A stretch of 64,000 bases of DNA from contig CAJQIC010000019.1 in the NCBI GenBank assembly GCA_905478335.1, forward strand, positions 1 through 64,000. Direction: 5' to 3'. Made by a program: the position numbers and the translations under genes. How positions within the stretch are numbered: position 1 is the stretch's first letter; each line of letters starts with the position of its first letter. The notes beneath the pieces were generated by a model. That model did not search any database. It worked only from the letters and a program-made list of their open reading frames with translations, and had not been told where the DNA came from. This document shows positions 53,925 through 62,639 of the stretch, piece by piece. This DNA comes from an uncultured Bacteroidia bacterium (GTDB taxonomy: Bacteria; Bacteroidota; Bacteroidia; NS11-12g; UBA9320).

Positions 53925-54371
53925 ATGGGGAGATCTCAAGAAACATTCGGTAAAAAAGAAGTTAGAAACAAAAAAGCGAAAAAGAAACGCGAAAAGGAAG
54001 CCAAGCGCATGGAAAAACGTGGTCAAGAAAAGAAAAGTCTTGACGACATGATTATGTACGTTGACGCCAACGGTAACTTTACGGATACTCCACCAGACCC
54101 AAGTGAGAAAGAAGAAATCGAAGTAGAAAACATTGCAATTAGTGTTTCTAAAAGAGAAGACGTTGAAGAGGAAATCGAAAGAAGTGGAACTGTTACTTTT
54201 TTCAATGACGACAAAGGATTTGGGTTTATAAAAGACACCATTACTGGTGAAAGTGTGTTTGTTCACATTAACAATACACTTGAACCAATCAAGGAAAACA
54301 ACCTAGTTAAGTTCGAAGTAGAACAAGGTAACCAAGGTCCTGTAGCTGTTAAAGTTGAGGTAAAGCGATAA
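53925..54371 (+). CDS. Cold-shock domain protein with basic N-terminal extension
   Basis: Residues about 85-148 are a cold-shock domain (SGTVTFFNDDKGFGFIKD with RNP1 FGFI, and VFVHI as RNP2). The preceding 80 residues contain a Lys/Arg/Glu-rich stretch (KKEVRNKKAKKKREKEAKRM), probably helical, then an acidic region. It binds single-stranded RNA or DNA. The gene ends two bases from the convergent DEAD-box helicase, and together they look like an RNA-remodelling pair. The leader of about 85 bases may carry temperature control. Confidence 0.88.
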   Translation: MGRSQETFGKKEVRNKKAKKKREKEAKRMEKRGQEKKSLDDMIMYVDANGNFTDTPPDPSEKEEIEVENIAISVSKREDVEEEIERSGTVTFFNDDKGFGFIKDTITGESVFVHINNTLEPIKENNLVKFEVEQGNQGPVAVKVEVKR

Positions 54372-54373
54372 GC

Positions 54374-55633
54374 TTAGTTTCTCCTCGACTTATTACCATA
54401 ATATTTCTTACGCTTATTGCGATTGGCTTGATTGCCATGTCTTGACTTGCCCTGAGGTTTCGGTTTGTTGTTGTTCTGTTTTTGTTTAGGAACTACAACA
54501 TCTGTCGACTCATATCCCTCTTTCTCTTCTGTTTTAGGTGTAAAACCAATTAGCTTTACAATATCCTTTAGCAACGGCACTTCTTCAATAGAGACTAGCG
54601 AAACCGCTTCACCGCTTTCACCGGCTCTTCCTGTCCGGCCAATCCGGTGAACATAATCCTCAGGCACATTTGGAATCTCGAAATTGACGACATGTGGCAA
54701 CAATGGAATGTCTAAACCCCTAGCTGCAATGTCAGTCGCTACTAACACACGGACTTTCCCTTTCTTAAAATCGGATAGTGCTTTTGTGCGTGCATTTTGA
54801 CTCTTATTCCCATGAATTGGAACGGCGGTAATGCCATTCTTACCCATTTTGTCTGCAAGTTTGTTTGCTCCGTATTTCGTCCGAGTAAAAACAAGGACCT
54901 GTTGCCAATTTCCTTCTTTAATCAACTGAATAATCAATTGAGGTTTTTTCTTTTTATCGACGCGATAAACCTTTTGCTGAATTTTTTCAACCGTGGTGTT
55001 TTCTGGTGTTGCTTCTACCAATACTGGGTTGTGCAAAAAGCTACCCGCCAAGGCCTTTATTTCTTTCGAAAAAGTGGCTGAAAACAACAGGTTTTGTCGA
55101 TCCTTTGGAAGCAATTGAAGGACTCTTTTGATGTCCCTGAGAAACCCCATGTCTAGCATTCGGTCGGCCTCATCAAGCACCAAGTGGTCAACCTCGTGTA
55201 GCGATAGTTTTCGCTGGTTTTCTAAATCGAGTAACCTTCCAGGCGTAGCCACCAAAATGTCGATGCCTTTCCTTAAAGCGGTGATTTGAGGGTTTGCACT
55301 TACACCACCAAAAATTACTGTAGAACGAACATCCAAAAATTTGCCGTATTGATCAAGATTCGCCAGAATCTGTGCGGCGAGTTCCCTTGTTGGAGTTAAG
55401 ATTAGAACGCGTATAGGGCGTCTTTTTCGTACGGGATTTTCAGATAATATCTGTAACAGCGGCAGGGTGAACCCAGCAGTTTTGCCGGTTCCTGTTTGAG
55501 CTGAAGCCAGCACATCTTTTCCAGCAAATACTTCTGGAATAGATTTCTCCTGAATCGGTGTTGGATTTTTATATCCTTGAAGCGCAATGGCCTTTAGCAA
55601 AGGCTCTGATAAGCCTAGATTTTTAAATGACAT
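54374..55633 (-). CDS. DEAD-box RNA helicase (RhlE type)
   Basis: All helicase motifs are present: Q motif ([12 protein letters not shown]), [26 protein letters not shown] (DEAD), SATFS, ARGLD and [10 protein letters not shown]. The 419-residue enzyme carries a basic, low-complexity C-terminal tail ([19 protein letters not shown], then [13 protein letters not shown]) for RNA contact. It unwinds RNA in ribosome assembly or decay. It faces a cold-shock gene, with stops two bases apart. Confidence 0.95.
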   Translation of the reverse strand: MSFKNLGLSEPLLKAIALQGYKNPTPIQEKSIPEVFAGKDVLASAQTGTGKTAGFTLPLLQILSENPVRKRRPIRVLILTPTRELAAQILANLDQYGKFLDVRSTVIFGGVSANPQITALRKGIDILVATPGRLLDLENQRKLSLHEVDHLVLDEADRMLDMGFLRDIKRVLQLLPKDRQNLLFSATFSKEIKALAGSFLHNPVLVEATPENTTVEKIQQKVYRVDKKKKPQLIIQLIKEGNWQQVLVFTRTKYGANKLADKMGKNGITAVPIHGNKSQNARTKALSDFKKGKVRVLVATDIAARGLDIPLLPHVVNFEIPNVPEDYVHRIGRTGRAGESGEAVSLVSIEEVPLLKDIVKLIGFTPKTEEKEGYESTDVVVPKQKQNNNKPKPQGKSRHGNQANRNKRKKYYGNKSRRN

Positions 55634-55704
55634 GTATTAATTGCATTAGAGATGACAATCGAACAATGTGCCATTTCGGAAAACTTTAACGAAGATAGAG
55701 AGTT

Positions 55705-55712
55705 TATACTTG
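55705..55712 (+). promoter_or_regulatory. Putative -7 promoter box, TATACTTG variant
   Basis: TATACTTG, 34 bases before ATG 55747, is identical to the boxes before 7600 and 50531. Confidence 0.3.
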
Positions 55713-55746
55713 TGAGCAATGTTAAATTGTGAGACTTAAGGGTAAT

Positions 55747-56661
55747 ATGAAAACTGTTTTAGTAACTGGAGCCTCAGGATTAATCGGCCGACATTTGTGT
55801 CGGTTATTAGAAACAAAAGGCTATTCCATACACGTGTTAGGGCGTTCTATGAAAAAAGATATTTCGTACAAACAGTTTGTTTGGGATATTGGCAGCGGAA
55901 CGGTGGATTTAAATGTTTTTAAAGGCGTAAATGCGATTATCCATTTAGCGGGCGCCAATATTAGTGAAGGTCGTTGGACAAAAACCCGGCAACAAGAAAT
56001 TCGAGACAGCAGGGTCAAGTCAATTGACTTGTTGTATAATTCGGTCAAAAAAGTAGGGATACAACTAGAAGCTTTTATAAGTTCTTCGGCCATTGGTTAT
56101 TATGGTGCAATAACGAGCGATACGGTGTTTACAGAGTCTGATAGCCCAGCTGGAGATTTTATAGGGGGTGTGTGCTTGGAATGGGAATTAGCCGCAGATG
56201 CATTGGAGAAACACGGTGTTAGAACGGTTAAACTTAGAACTGGGGTTGTTTTGACAGCTAAAGGAGGACCTTTGGCCAAGATGGTTCAACCTATTCAATT
56301 AAGATTTGGAAGTGCGTTGGGTAAAGGGAGTCAATTCATGCCATGGATTCATGTTGATGATTTATGCCAGATGTATGTCCAAAGTCTTGAAGACCCAAAG
56401 ATGAGCGGACCATACAATGCTGTGGCTCCTGAACACGTTACTAATAGACAGGTAACAGAATCTATTGGTGCCGTTTTGAAGCGTAAAATATGGTTACCTA
56501 ATGTGCCGAGTTTCTTGTTAAAACTAATTTTTGGAGAGATGGCCGTAATTTTTTTACAAGGTAGCCGAGTCTCTTCTTCACGCATTAAGAAAACCGGGTT
56601 TCAGTTCCAATATGAAGAACTGGACGGTGCTTTAAAGAATCTTTTACCCTTTTCTACTTAA
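55747..56661 (+). CDS. TIGR01777 family epimerase/reductase-like protein
   Basis: This 304-residue Rossmann protein has GASGLIG for NAD(P) binding, then [12 protein letters not shown] and SSSAIGYYG, and a C-terminal DUF1731-type domain ([25 protein letters not shown]). The family is of unknown function and was once annotated as a cell-division inhibitor by similarity. The GTG at 55729 would add six residues; ATG 55747 gives the canonical start [11 protein letters not shown]. Its end overlaps the convergent UXS gene by 8 bases. Confidence 0.88.
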   Translation: MKTVLVTGASGLIGRHLCRLLETKGYSIHVLGRSMKKDISYKQFVWDIGSGTVDLNVFKGVNAIIHLAGANISEGRWTKTRQQEIRDSRVKSIDLLYNSVKKVGIQLEAFISSSAIGYYGAITSDTVFTESDSPAGDFIGGVCLEWELAADALEKHGVRTVKLRTGVVLTAKGGPLAKMVQPIQLRFGSALGKGSQFMPWIHVDDLCQMYVQSLEDPKMSGPYNAVAPEHVTNRQVTESIGAVLKRKIWLPNVPSFLLKLIFGEMAVIFLQGSRVSSSRIKKTGFQFQYEELDGALKNLLPFST

Positions 56662-57628
56662 ACTCACGCGGGTGAGCATACGTATACAAATCTTCTTTTG
56701 GCAGGTTTTTAAAATATTCGTAAGTGATTTTTAATCCTTCTTGACGGCTATACCTTGGTTCCCAGTCCAAAATTTCTTTAGCTCTTGTAATGTCCGGTTT
56801 TCTTTGCTTTGGATCATCTTTTGGTAAGTCTTTCAAGACTATTTTTTGATCAGTTCCGGTCAAAGCAATGATTTCTTTTGCGAAATCCAAGATGCTAATT
56901 TCATCTGGATTCCCAATGTTTACTGGTGAGGCATAATCGCTATGTAAGAGTCTGTAAATCCCCTCAACCAAATCATCTACGTAACAGAAGCTTCTTGTTT
57001 GGCTTCCATCACCAAACACAGTTATGTCTTCACCTCTTAGCGCTTGTCCTATAAAAGCAGGCAAGGCTCGGCCGTCGTTTAGTCGCATCCGCGGACCATA
57101 GGTGTTAAATATTCTAACGATTCGGGTTTCAACACCATGAAATGTATGATATGCCATAGTCATGGCTTCTTGAAATCGCTTGGCTTCGTCATAAACCCCT
57201 CTTGGTCCAACAGGGTTGACATTTCCCCAATAGTCTTCGTTTTGTGGATGAACCATTGGGTCTCCATATACTTCTGAAGTACTCGCGATAAGCATACGGG
57301 CACTTTTGGCTAAGGATAAACCAAGGCAATTGTGCGTACCTAATGAGCCAACTTTTAGTGTTGGAATAGGAATTTTCAAATAGTCTATCGGACTAGCGGG
57401 TGACGCAAAATGCAACACATAATCCAACTCACCTGGGATATGAATATATTTAGAAACGTCATGATGGTAGAACTCAAATTGTTCTAAAGGCATTAGGTGT
57501 TCAATGTTCCTTAGATCACCAGTGATGAGGTTATCCATGGCGATGACATGAAAACCTTCTTTGATAAAACGATCACATAAATGCGACCCTAAAAAACCTG
57601 CACCCCCTGTTATTAATACCTTCTTCAT
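56654..57628 (-). CDS. UDP-glucuronate decarboxylase (UDP-xylose synthase type)
   Basis: The 324-residue SDR enzyme has [11 protein letters not shown] for NAD binding, the catalytic Tyr-Lys in VYDEAKR, and [10 protein letters not shown] together with [10 protein letters not shown], the decarboxylase-type signature. It converts UDP-glucuronate to UDP-xylose (or a keto intermediate) in the cytoplasm. It overlaps the UDP-glucose dehydrogenase gene by four bases (ATGA), so the two consecutive enzymes of the pathway are coupled. Confidence 0.9.
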   Translation of the reverse strand: MKKVLITGGAGFLGSHLCDRFIKEGFHVIAMDNLITGDLRNIEHLMPLEQFEFYHHDVSKYIHIPGELDYVLHFASPASPIDYLKIPIPTLKVGSLGTHNCLGLSLAKSARMLIASTSEVYGDPMVHPQNEDYWGNVNPVGPRGVYDEAKRFQEAMTMAYHTFHGVETRIVRIFNTYGPRMRLNDGRALPAFIGQALRGEDITVFGDGSQTRSFCYVDDLVEGIYRLLHSDYASPVNIGNPDEISILDFAKEIIALTGTDQKIVLKDLPKDDPKQRKPDITRAKEILDWEPRYSRQEGLKITYEYFKNLPKEDLYTYAHPREFK

Positions 57629-58935
57629 TTGATAGTTTCTCGACCGATTGAGTAATAGTTAAAACCTTGCTCAGTCATTTTATTTAAGTTAAATAGGTTT
57701 CGCCCATCAAAAATTGTTTGATTTTTCAAGGCACTTGTAATCCGTTCAAAGTTAGGGTTTCTGAATTCGGCCCATTCCGTAGCAATAATTAAAGCGTCTG
57801 CTGATTCCAAACAGGTGTACATGTTATCTGCAAAAGAGATTTTATCTCCAACAACACCTTTTACGTTTTCCATAGCTTCAGGATCGAAAGCAGTAACTGT
57901 TGCTCCAGCAGCAATTAGCTCATCAATTAAATATAATGCAGGAGCTTCACGTATGTCATCGGTATTTGGTTTAAAAGCCAATCCCCATAAAGCAAAGTGT
58001 TTGCCTTTCAGGTCTCCACCAAAATGATTTTTAACCTTAGGAATCAAATAGGTTTTTTGAGATTCGTTAACCTCTTCAACAGCATTCAAAATTTTGAAAT
58101 CGTAATCCACTTCAGCTGAGCTTCTAACTAAGGCTTTGACATCCTTAGGGAAACAAGATCCGCCATACCCGATTCCCGGGAATAAGAACCTATTACCAAT
58201 TCTTGTATCCGTACCTATTCCTTTACGTACCTTGTCAACATCAGCACCAACCAATTCGCATACACGCGCAATTTCATTCATGAAGGTGATTTTTGTTGCC
58301 AAAAATGAATTTGCCGCGTACTTTGTAAGTTCTGCAGACTTTTCATCCATAAAAATTACCGGATTACCTTGTCGAACAAACGGTGCATACAATTCGTGCA
58401 TTAATTTTTCTGCACGCTCTGAACTGCAACCTACAACAACTCTATCAGGCTTCATGAAGTCGTCTACTGCCACGCCTTCTCTTAAAAATTCAGGGTTTGA
58501 AACAATGTCAAAGTCACCTGAATAGTTAGCAGCCACGGCATTGTGTACTTTTTCTGCAGTACCCACTGGAACTGTACTTTTGTCGACAATAACCTTGTAT
58601 TCGGTCATTATTTTACCCAAATGTTCTGCAACACCCAATACATACGAAAGGTCGGCTGAACCATCTTCTCCTGGAGGGGTTGGTAACGCTAAAAATATAA
58701 TTTTTGCCTCCTTGATTGCGTCTTCTAAACTAGTGGTAAAATGAAGTCTCCCTTCTTTAAGGTTTCGTTCAAATAGTTTTTCTAGCCCTGGTTCGTATAT
58801 GGTAATTTTACCTGATGTAAGGCTGTTTACCTTGTTTTCGTCAATGTCGACACAGGTTACATGATTACCGGTTTCGGCAAAACAAGTTCCAGAAACTAAT
58901 CCAACATAACCGGTTCCAATTACTGCAATTTTCAT
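57625..58935 (-). CDS. UDP-glucose 6-dehydrogenase
   Basis: The 436-residue enzyme has [15 protein letters not shown] at the start, [27 protein letters not shown] and the active-site cysteine in [13 protein letters not shown]. It oxidises UDP-glucose to UDP-glucuronate with NAD+. It feeds the adjacent decarboxylase. The gap to the upstream aminotransferase gene is 4 bases, so all three are in one operon. Confidence 0.95.
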   Translation of the reverse strand: MKIAVIGTGYVGLVSGTCFAETGNHVTCVDIDENKVNSLTSGKITIYEPGLEKLFERNLKEGRLHFTTSLEDAIKEAKIIFLALPTPPGEDGSADLSYVLGVAEHLGKIMTEYKVIVDKSTVPVGTAEKVHNAVAANYSGDFDIVSNPEFLREGVAVDDFMKPDRVVVGCSSERAEKLMHELYAPFVRQGNPVIFMDEKSAELTKYAANSFLATKITFMNEIARVCELVGADVDKVRKGIGTDTRIGNRFLFPGIGYGGSCFPKDVKALVRSSAEVDYDFKILNAVEEVNESQKTYLIPKVKNHFGGDLKGKHFALWGLAFKPNTDDIREAPALYLIDELIAAGATVTAFDPEAMENVKGVVGDKISFADNMYTCLESADALIIATEWAEFRNPNFERITSALKNQTIFDGRNLFNLNKMTEQGFNYYSIGRETIK

Positions 58936-58939
58936 TTAT

Positions 58940-60046
58940 CTAAGCGAAATTTAATAAGGTTTCTATTACCTTTTGTTGTTGATTTATTGTTAATTCTGTG
59001 CTCATCGGTAACGACAAAACACGGGTGCAAAGGTCATCAGTTATAGGGAAATTTCCAACTCTTTTGTAAGCCTCCTGTCTATTAAGGGGCACTGGGTAAT
59101 ACACCATGCTAGGAATTCCATTGTCTGCAAGATGTTGTTTAAGATGATCTCTATCTAAACCATTGATTTTCAACGTATATTGATGAAAAACATGTGTTGA
59201 TTTTATATCTCTGAAAGGTATTTCTAATGCAGGATGATTGGCAAATGCCGCGTCATAGACCTCAGCTACTTTTTGACGTGCCGCATTGTATTCATCCAAA
59301 TACTTCAATTTAACATCTAATACAGCTGCCTGAATGGTGTCTAATCTTGAGTTTACCCCCACAACGCTGTGATGGTATTTTTTCTTTTGGCCATGGTTAC
59401 AAATCATTCTGGCCTTTTCAGCGAGTGCGTCATCATTGGTAAAAATGGCACCTCCGTCGCCATAACATCCGAGATTTTTGGACGGAAAAAACGACGTTGT
59501 TCCAAAATGCCCCATCGTTCCGGCCCCTCTCGTTTCGCTGCCCAAAGTATAATGTGCGCCGATAGCTTGTGCCGTATCTTCCACCACATATATGTTATGT
59601 TGATTGGAAATGCTTAAAATGGTTTCCATGTCTGCACATTGACCAAATAAGTGCACGGGTACAACCGCTTTCGTTTTATCCGTAATCGCCGACTCAAAGG
59701 CGCGGGTATCAATTTGAAAAGTTTTAGGGTCAACGTCAACCAATATAGGAACCAAACCTAATAAAGCAATTACTTCTGCTGTGGCTACATAGGTGAAGCA
59801 AGGCACGATAACTTCGTCACCAGGGTTTAGGTCTAAGGCCATAAAGGCAACTTGAAGTGCATCGGTACCATTGGCACATGGTATCACGTGTTTCACGCCA
59901 ACATATGCCTCCAAATTTTGAGCGAACTCTTTAACCTTTGGGCCATTAATGAATGCTGTAGAGTCAATCACTTCCTGGATTGAATCATTTATTTCATTGC
60001 TTATTTTGAGATACTGACCTTTTAGGTCAACCATCTGTATCGACAT
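58940..60046 (-). CDS. DegT/DnrJ/EryC1/StrS sugar aminotransferase (WbpE/WlbC-like)
   Basis: The 368-residue PLP enzyme has VIPCANGTDALQVAF, FTYVATAEVIALLG, HLFGQCADMETI, the PLP lysine in TSFFPSKNLGCYGDGG and HSVVGVNSRLDTIQAAVL. These segments closely resemble WbpE/WlbC, which aminate UDP-3-keto-GlcNAcA. The substrate here is inferred from this likeness only. It starts the operon with dehydrogenase and decarboxylase, all sugar-nucleotide enzymes. An inverted repeat lies just upstream. Confidence 0.88.
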   Translation of the reverse strand: MSIQMVDLKGQYLKISNEINDSIQEVIDSTAFINGPKVKEFAQNLEAYVGVKHVIPCANGTDALQVAFMALDLNPGDEVIVPCFTYVATAEVIALLGLVPILVDVDPKTFQIDTRAFESAITDKTKAVVPVHLFGQCADMETILSISNQHNIYVVEDTAQAIGAHYTLGSETRGAGTMGHFGTTSFFPSKNLGCYGDGGAIFTNDDALAEKARMICNHGQKKKYHHSVVGVNSRLDTIQAAVLDVKLKYLDEYNAARQKVAEVYDAAFANHPALEIPFRDIKSTHVFHQYTLKINGLDRDHLKQHLADNGIPSMVYYPVPLNRQEAYKRVGNFPITDDLCTRVLSLPMSTELTINQQQKVIETLLNFA

Positions 60047-60054
60047 ACCTTAGT

Positions 60055-60074
60055 AATATTGCACGCAATATTAA
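60055..60074. promoter_or_regulatory. 9-bp inverted repeat with 2-bp spacer upstream of the aminotransferase operon
   Basis: TAATATTGC-AC-GCAATATTA lies 9 bases before the minus-strand start codon, between divergent genes. It could be an operator, or a leader hairpin of the sugar-nucleotide operon. Confidence 0.4.
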
Positions 60075-60131
60075 CCAAATCTTCACCTTATCCCCTGATT
60101 TTTACGTTATTTGCCACGTTAAATCCGTACA

Positions 60132-60902
60132 ATGAAAAGCCATTTATTGCGTCTGACGATCATTACCCTTCTAGTTTCAATTTGTGGAACTGTAACGGCC
60201 CAACAGAAAACCGTATTTCCTAAAAAGCAAGGCTACCTGTTTGATATACAATACGGTGTTCAAACGCCAAAAGGAGATTTGGAAGACCGATTTGGCTGGA
60301 ATTCTACCTTAGGTTTTGGTGTACGTTATAAGTTTGAATCTGGGTGGACGGCTGGATTTAAATACAATTGGATGTTTGGGAATAACGTTAAGGAAAGAAA
60401 CATGTTTGATTCAATTGTCGGCCCGACAGGGGAGATTTTTGATAAGGATGGTTTATTCTCTGTAATACGTTTGAATCAGCGTGGGCACACCTTGACCATG
60501 AATGGAGGAAGGCTTTTCCCACTTTTAAAAAACAACAAAAACTCTGGAATTTTGGTTGACGTTGGCTTCGGTTTTATGCTCCACAGAATTGACATATTTG
60601 CTTCTTCTCTGACGGTACCACAGGTAACTGAGGATTATGAAAAGGGGTATGACCGTTTATCTGGCGGAGTTGCGTTCAATCAATTCATTGGTTACCAACA
60701 TTTAGATCCAAAGAAAAGGGTCAACTTTCAAGTTGGTTTTAGCTTCCAACAAGCGTTTACTAAAAGTATGCGGTCCATAGATTTTGATACACGAACTTAT
60801 AACGCATTGGAAAGAACGGATCTTTTACAAGGTGTTCGTATTGGTATTATCCTACCTGTCTACACCAAAAAACTAAGCGAAGAAGAATTTTTTATTGATT
60901 GA
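60132..60902 (+). CDS. Putative outer-membrane protein upstream of Kdo transferase
   Basis: The 256-residue protein has a signal peptide (about 1-23, ends TVTAQ) and strand-rich sequence typical of small barrels (GYLFDIQYGVQTPKGD, FGVRYKFESGWTAGFKYNW, SGILVDVGFGFMLH, VNFQVGFSFQQAF). I do not recognise a functional family. The stop overlaps the start of the Kdo transferase gene (TGATG at 60900-60904), so expression is coupled to lipopolysaccharide core synthesis. Confidence 0.72.
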   Translation: MKSHLLRLTIITLLVSICGTVTAQQKTVFPKKQGYLFDIQYGVQTPKGDLEDRFGWNSTLGFGVRYKFESGWTAGFKYNWMFGNNVKERNMFDSIVGPTGEIFDKDGLFSVIRLNQRGHTLTMNGGRLFPLLKNNKNSGILVDVGFGFMLHRIDIFASSLTVPQVTEDYEKGYDRLSGGVAFNQFIGYQHLDPKKRVNFQVGFSFQQAFTKSMRSIDFDTRTYNALERTDLLQGVRIGIILPVYTKKLSEEEFFID

Positions 60903-62146
60903 TGCGTATTCTCTATACGCTCATAGGTGAAATTGCAAGGTATGTATTGCCTTTATTAGCTCGTTTTAATCCAAAAATAGAGCAGTTTCAAAATCAAAGA
61001 AAAACAACATCTACAGATATTGCTCATTGGAAGCAGACGCAAACATCTAAGCCTGTATTGTGGTTGCATTGTGCCTCGCTAGGAGAGTATGAAATGATTG
61101 TGCCATTAATCTCGAATAAAAGCGTACAAAGTACCTTTGAGATAGTCGTAAGCTTCTTTTCTTCATCAGGATATAAGCATGCCCAAACAGACGGTGTGGT
61201 GCAGGGCAAGTTTTACCTGCCGCTAGACAGAAAAAAGACAATGAGCAAACTTGTTTCTCATGTCAATCCAAGTGTCTTTGTTTTGGTGAAGTATGATTTT
61301 TGGTTGAACCTAATGTCGGCACTAAACGAAAGCAATTGTACCAATTTACTTGTTAATGGCCAGTTTGGTTCAAGTCAGTTTATTACGACAAACTGGGCAT
61401 TCTCTTGGCGTAATCAACTGAAGAAGTTTAAGAAAATCTATGCTCAAAATACCGATTCAGCGAAGCTGCTAGAAAGGTTTAAGTTTGACAATATCATATT
61501 GTCAAACGACTTACGTTATGACCGCGCAATTCAGTTAAAAACAAAGATCCACGAGATACCGACGATTGAGGCTTTTGCACAAAACCAACCCACGCTAATA
61601 TTAGGCAGTTCTTGGCCAGAAGAAGAGTATATCGCGTTACAATACTTGACAAGCTTTAATGCCAACATCAAAGCAATCATTGCTCCCCACGATGTCAGTC
61701 CGTCAAATATTGAAAGACTTCAGCATGAATATCGAGAACTTAATCCAAAACTGTTTACAGATTCTGATGATTTTTCTGACGCACGCGTTCTTATACTGAA
61801 CAACATCGGACACCTGTCTAACGCATACCAATATGCCACAGTTGCTTTTGTGGGTGGAGCCTTCGGTAAAGGGTTACATAATGTATTGGAAGCAGCGGTG
61901 CATGGGCTACCCATTTTTACTGGAGCTAATATCGATAAGTTTCCAGAAGCAAAAGCCCTACAGAAACTAGGCGTGCTCCATCCTGTAGCTCAAGATCCAA
62001 GACATTTTATAGAGCTTATGGGTACCTACGACCAGAAAGATTCCTCTAACAAGCACGTTGAGGATATACTCAGAAAATGGTTTGAAGATCAATCCGGTTA
62101 TTCAGCGAATATCGCTCAGTATTTAGTTGGGTTAAACCTCAACTAA
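60902..62146 (+). CDS. waaA: 3-deoxy-D-manno-octulosonic acid (Kdo) transferase
   Basis: The 414-residue glycosyltransferase shows the WaaA pattern: an N-terminal hydrophobic start, VLWLHCASLGEYEMI, IVVSFFSSSGYKHAQ, LPLDRKKTMSKLVSHVNPS and VLVKYDFWLN, and the late AFVGGAFGKGLHNVLEAAVHGLPIFTG donor-binding motif. It adds Kdo to lipid A in the inner leaflet of the cytoplasmic membrane. The ATG at 60902 is chosen; a TTG one codon earlier is an artefact. It overlaps the convergent DUF805 gene by 15 bases. Confidence 0.92.
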   Translation: MRILYTLIGEIARYVLPLLARFNPKIEQFQNQRKTTSTDIAHWKQTQTSKPVLWLHCASLGEYEMIVPLISNKSVQSTFEIVVSFFSSSGYKHAQTDGVVQGKFYLPLDRKKTMSKLVSHVNPSVFVLVKYDFWLNLMSALNESNCTNLLVNGQFGSSQFITTNWAFSWRNQLKKFKKIYAQNTDSAKLLERFKFDNIILSNDLRYDRAIQLKTKIHEIPTIEAFAQNQPTLILGSSWPEEEYIALQYLTSFNANIKAIIAPHDVSPSNIERLQHEYRELNPKLFTDSDDFSDARVLILNNIGHLSNAYQYATVAFVGGAFGKGLHNVLEAAVHGLPIFTGANIDKFPEAKALQKLGVLHPVAQDPRHFIELMGTYDQKDSSNKHVEDILRKWFEDQSGYSANIAQYLVGLNLN

Positions 62147-62494
62147 ATGATCAGAGTCATCATCTTCATTGCCCAAACCTTTTGGATTTGGTCCGTATTC
62201 ATTTGGTCCATGAACACTGTCTGAAGCTGCCAAGATGATATTGTAGATTGGAATCAACAAGTACCAGCCGCTTTTACCCACATCATGCATGCGTCTTACC
62301 CATACAGCTAGGTAAGGGATCAATATCGCAAGGCCGTAAATTGTCGATAAAAAGGGGAGGTTTATTTTAAGTCCAATAAACATCAGGGCATAATTGATTA
62401 CCAAGTTTATCAAAAAGAACATCCAAAACTCTTTACGTCTTGCTCGTCCATCAAACTCGGCATAGCTCCGAAGAACTTTTAAGTACCATTCCAT
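62132..62494 (-). CDS. DUF805 membrane protein
   Basis: The 120-residue protein has the DUF805 motif YAEFDGRARRKEFWMFFLIN, three to four helices and VRRMHDVGKSGWYLLIPIYN, both diagnostic. Function unknown. ATG 62494 gives the typical MEWYLKVLRSYAEF start; the open frame to 62542 adds nothing conserved. Acidic C-terminus (GNEDDDSDHLVEV). Confidence 0.9.
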   Translation of the reverse strand: MEWYLKVLRSYAEFDGRARRKEFWMFFLINLVINYALMFIGLKINLPFLSTIYGLAILIPYLAVWVRRMHDVGKSGWYLLIPIYNIILAASDSVHGPNEYGPNPKGLGNEDDDSDHLVEV

Positions 62495-62639
62495 ATTTTT
62501 AGTTTTTAGTTTTTCCAAATATAGAGAATACCTGAATAACAACTTTCAAGTTGAGTTTGAACCAAACTTATGGCACCGTTGTCTTAAAATTGTTTCAGGT
62601 TTTAGTCTTTATGATGAACTGCTATTAAATTGCACGACT

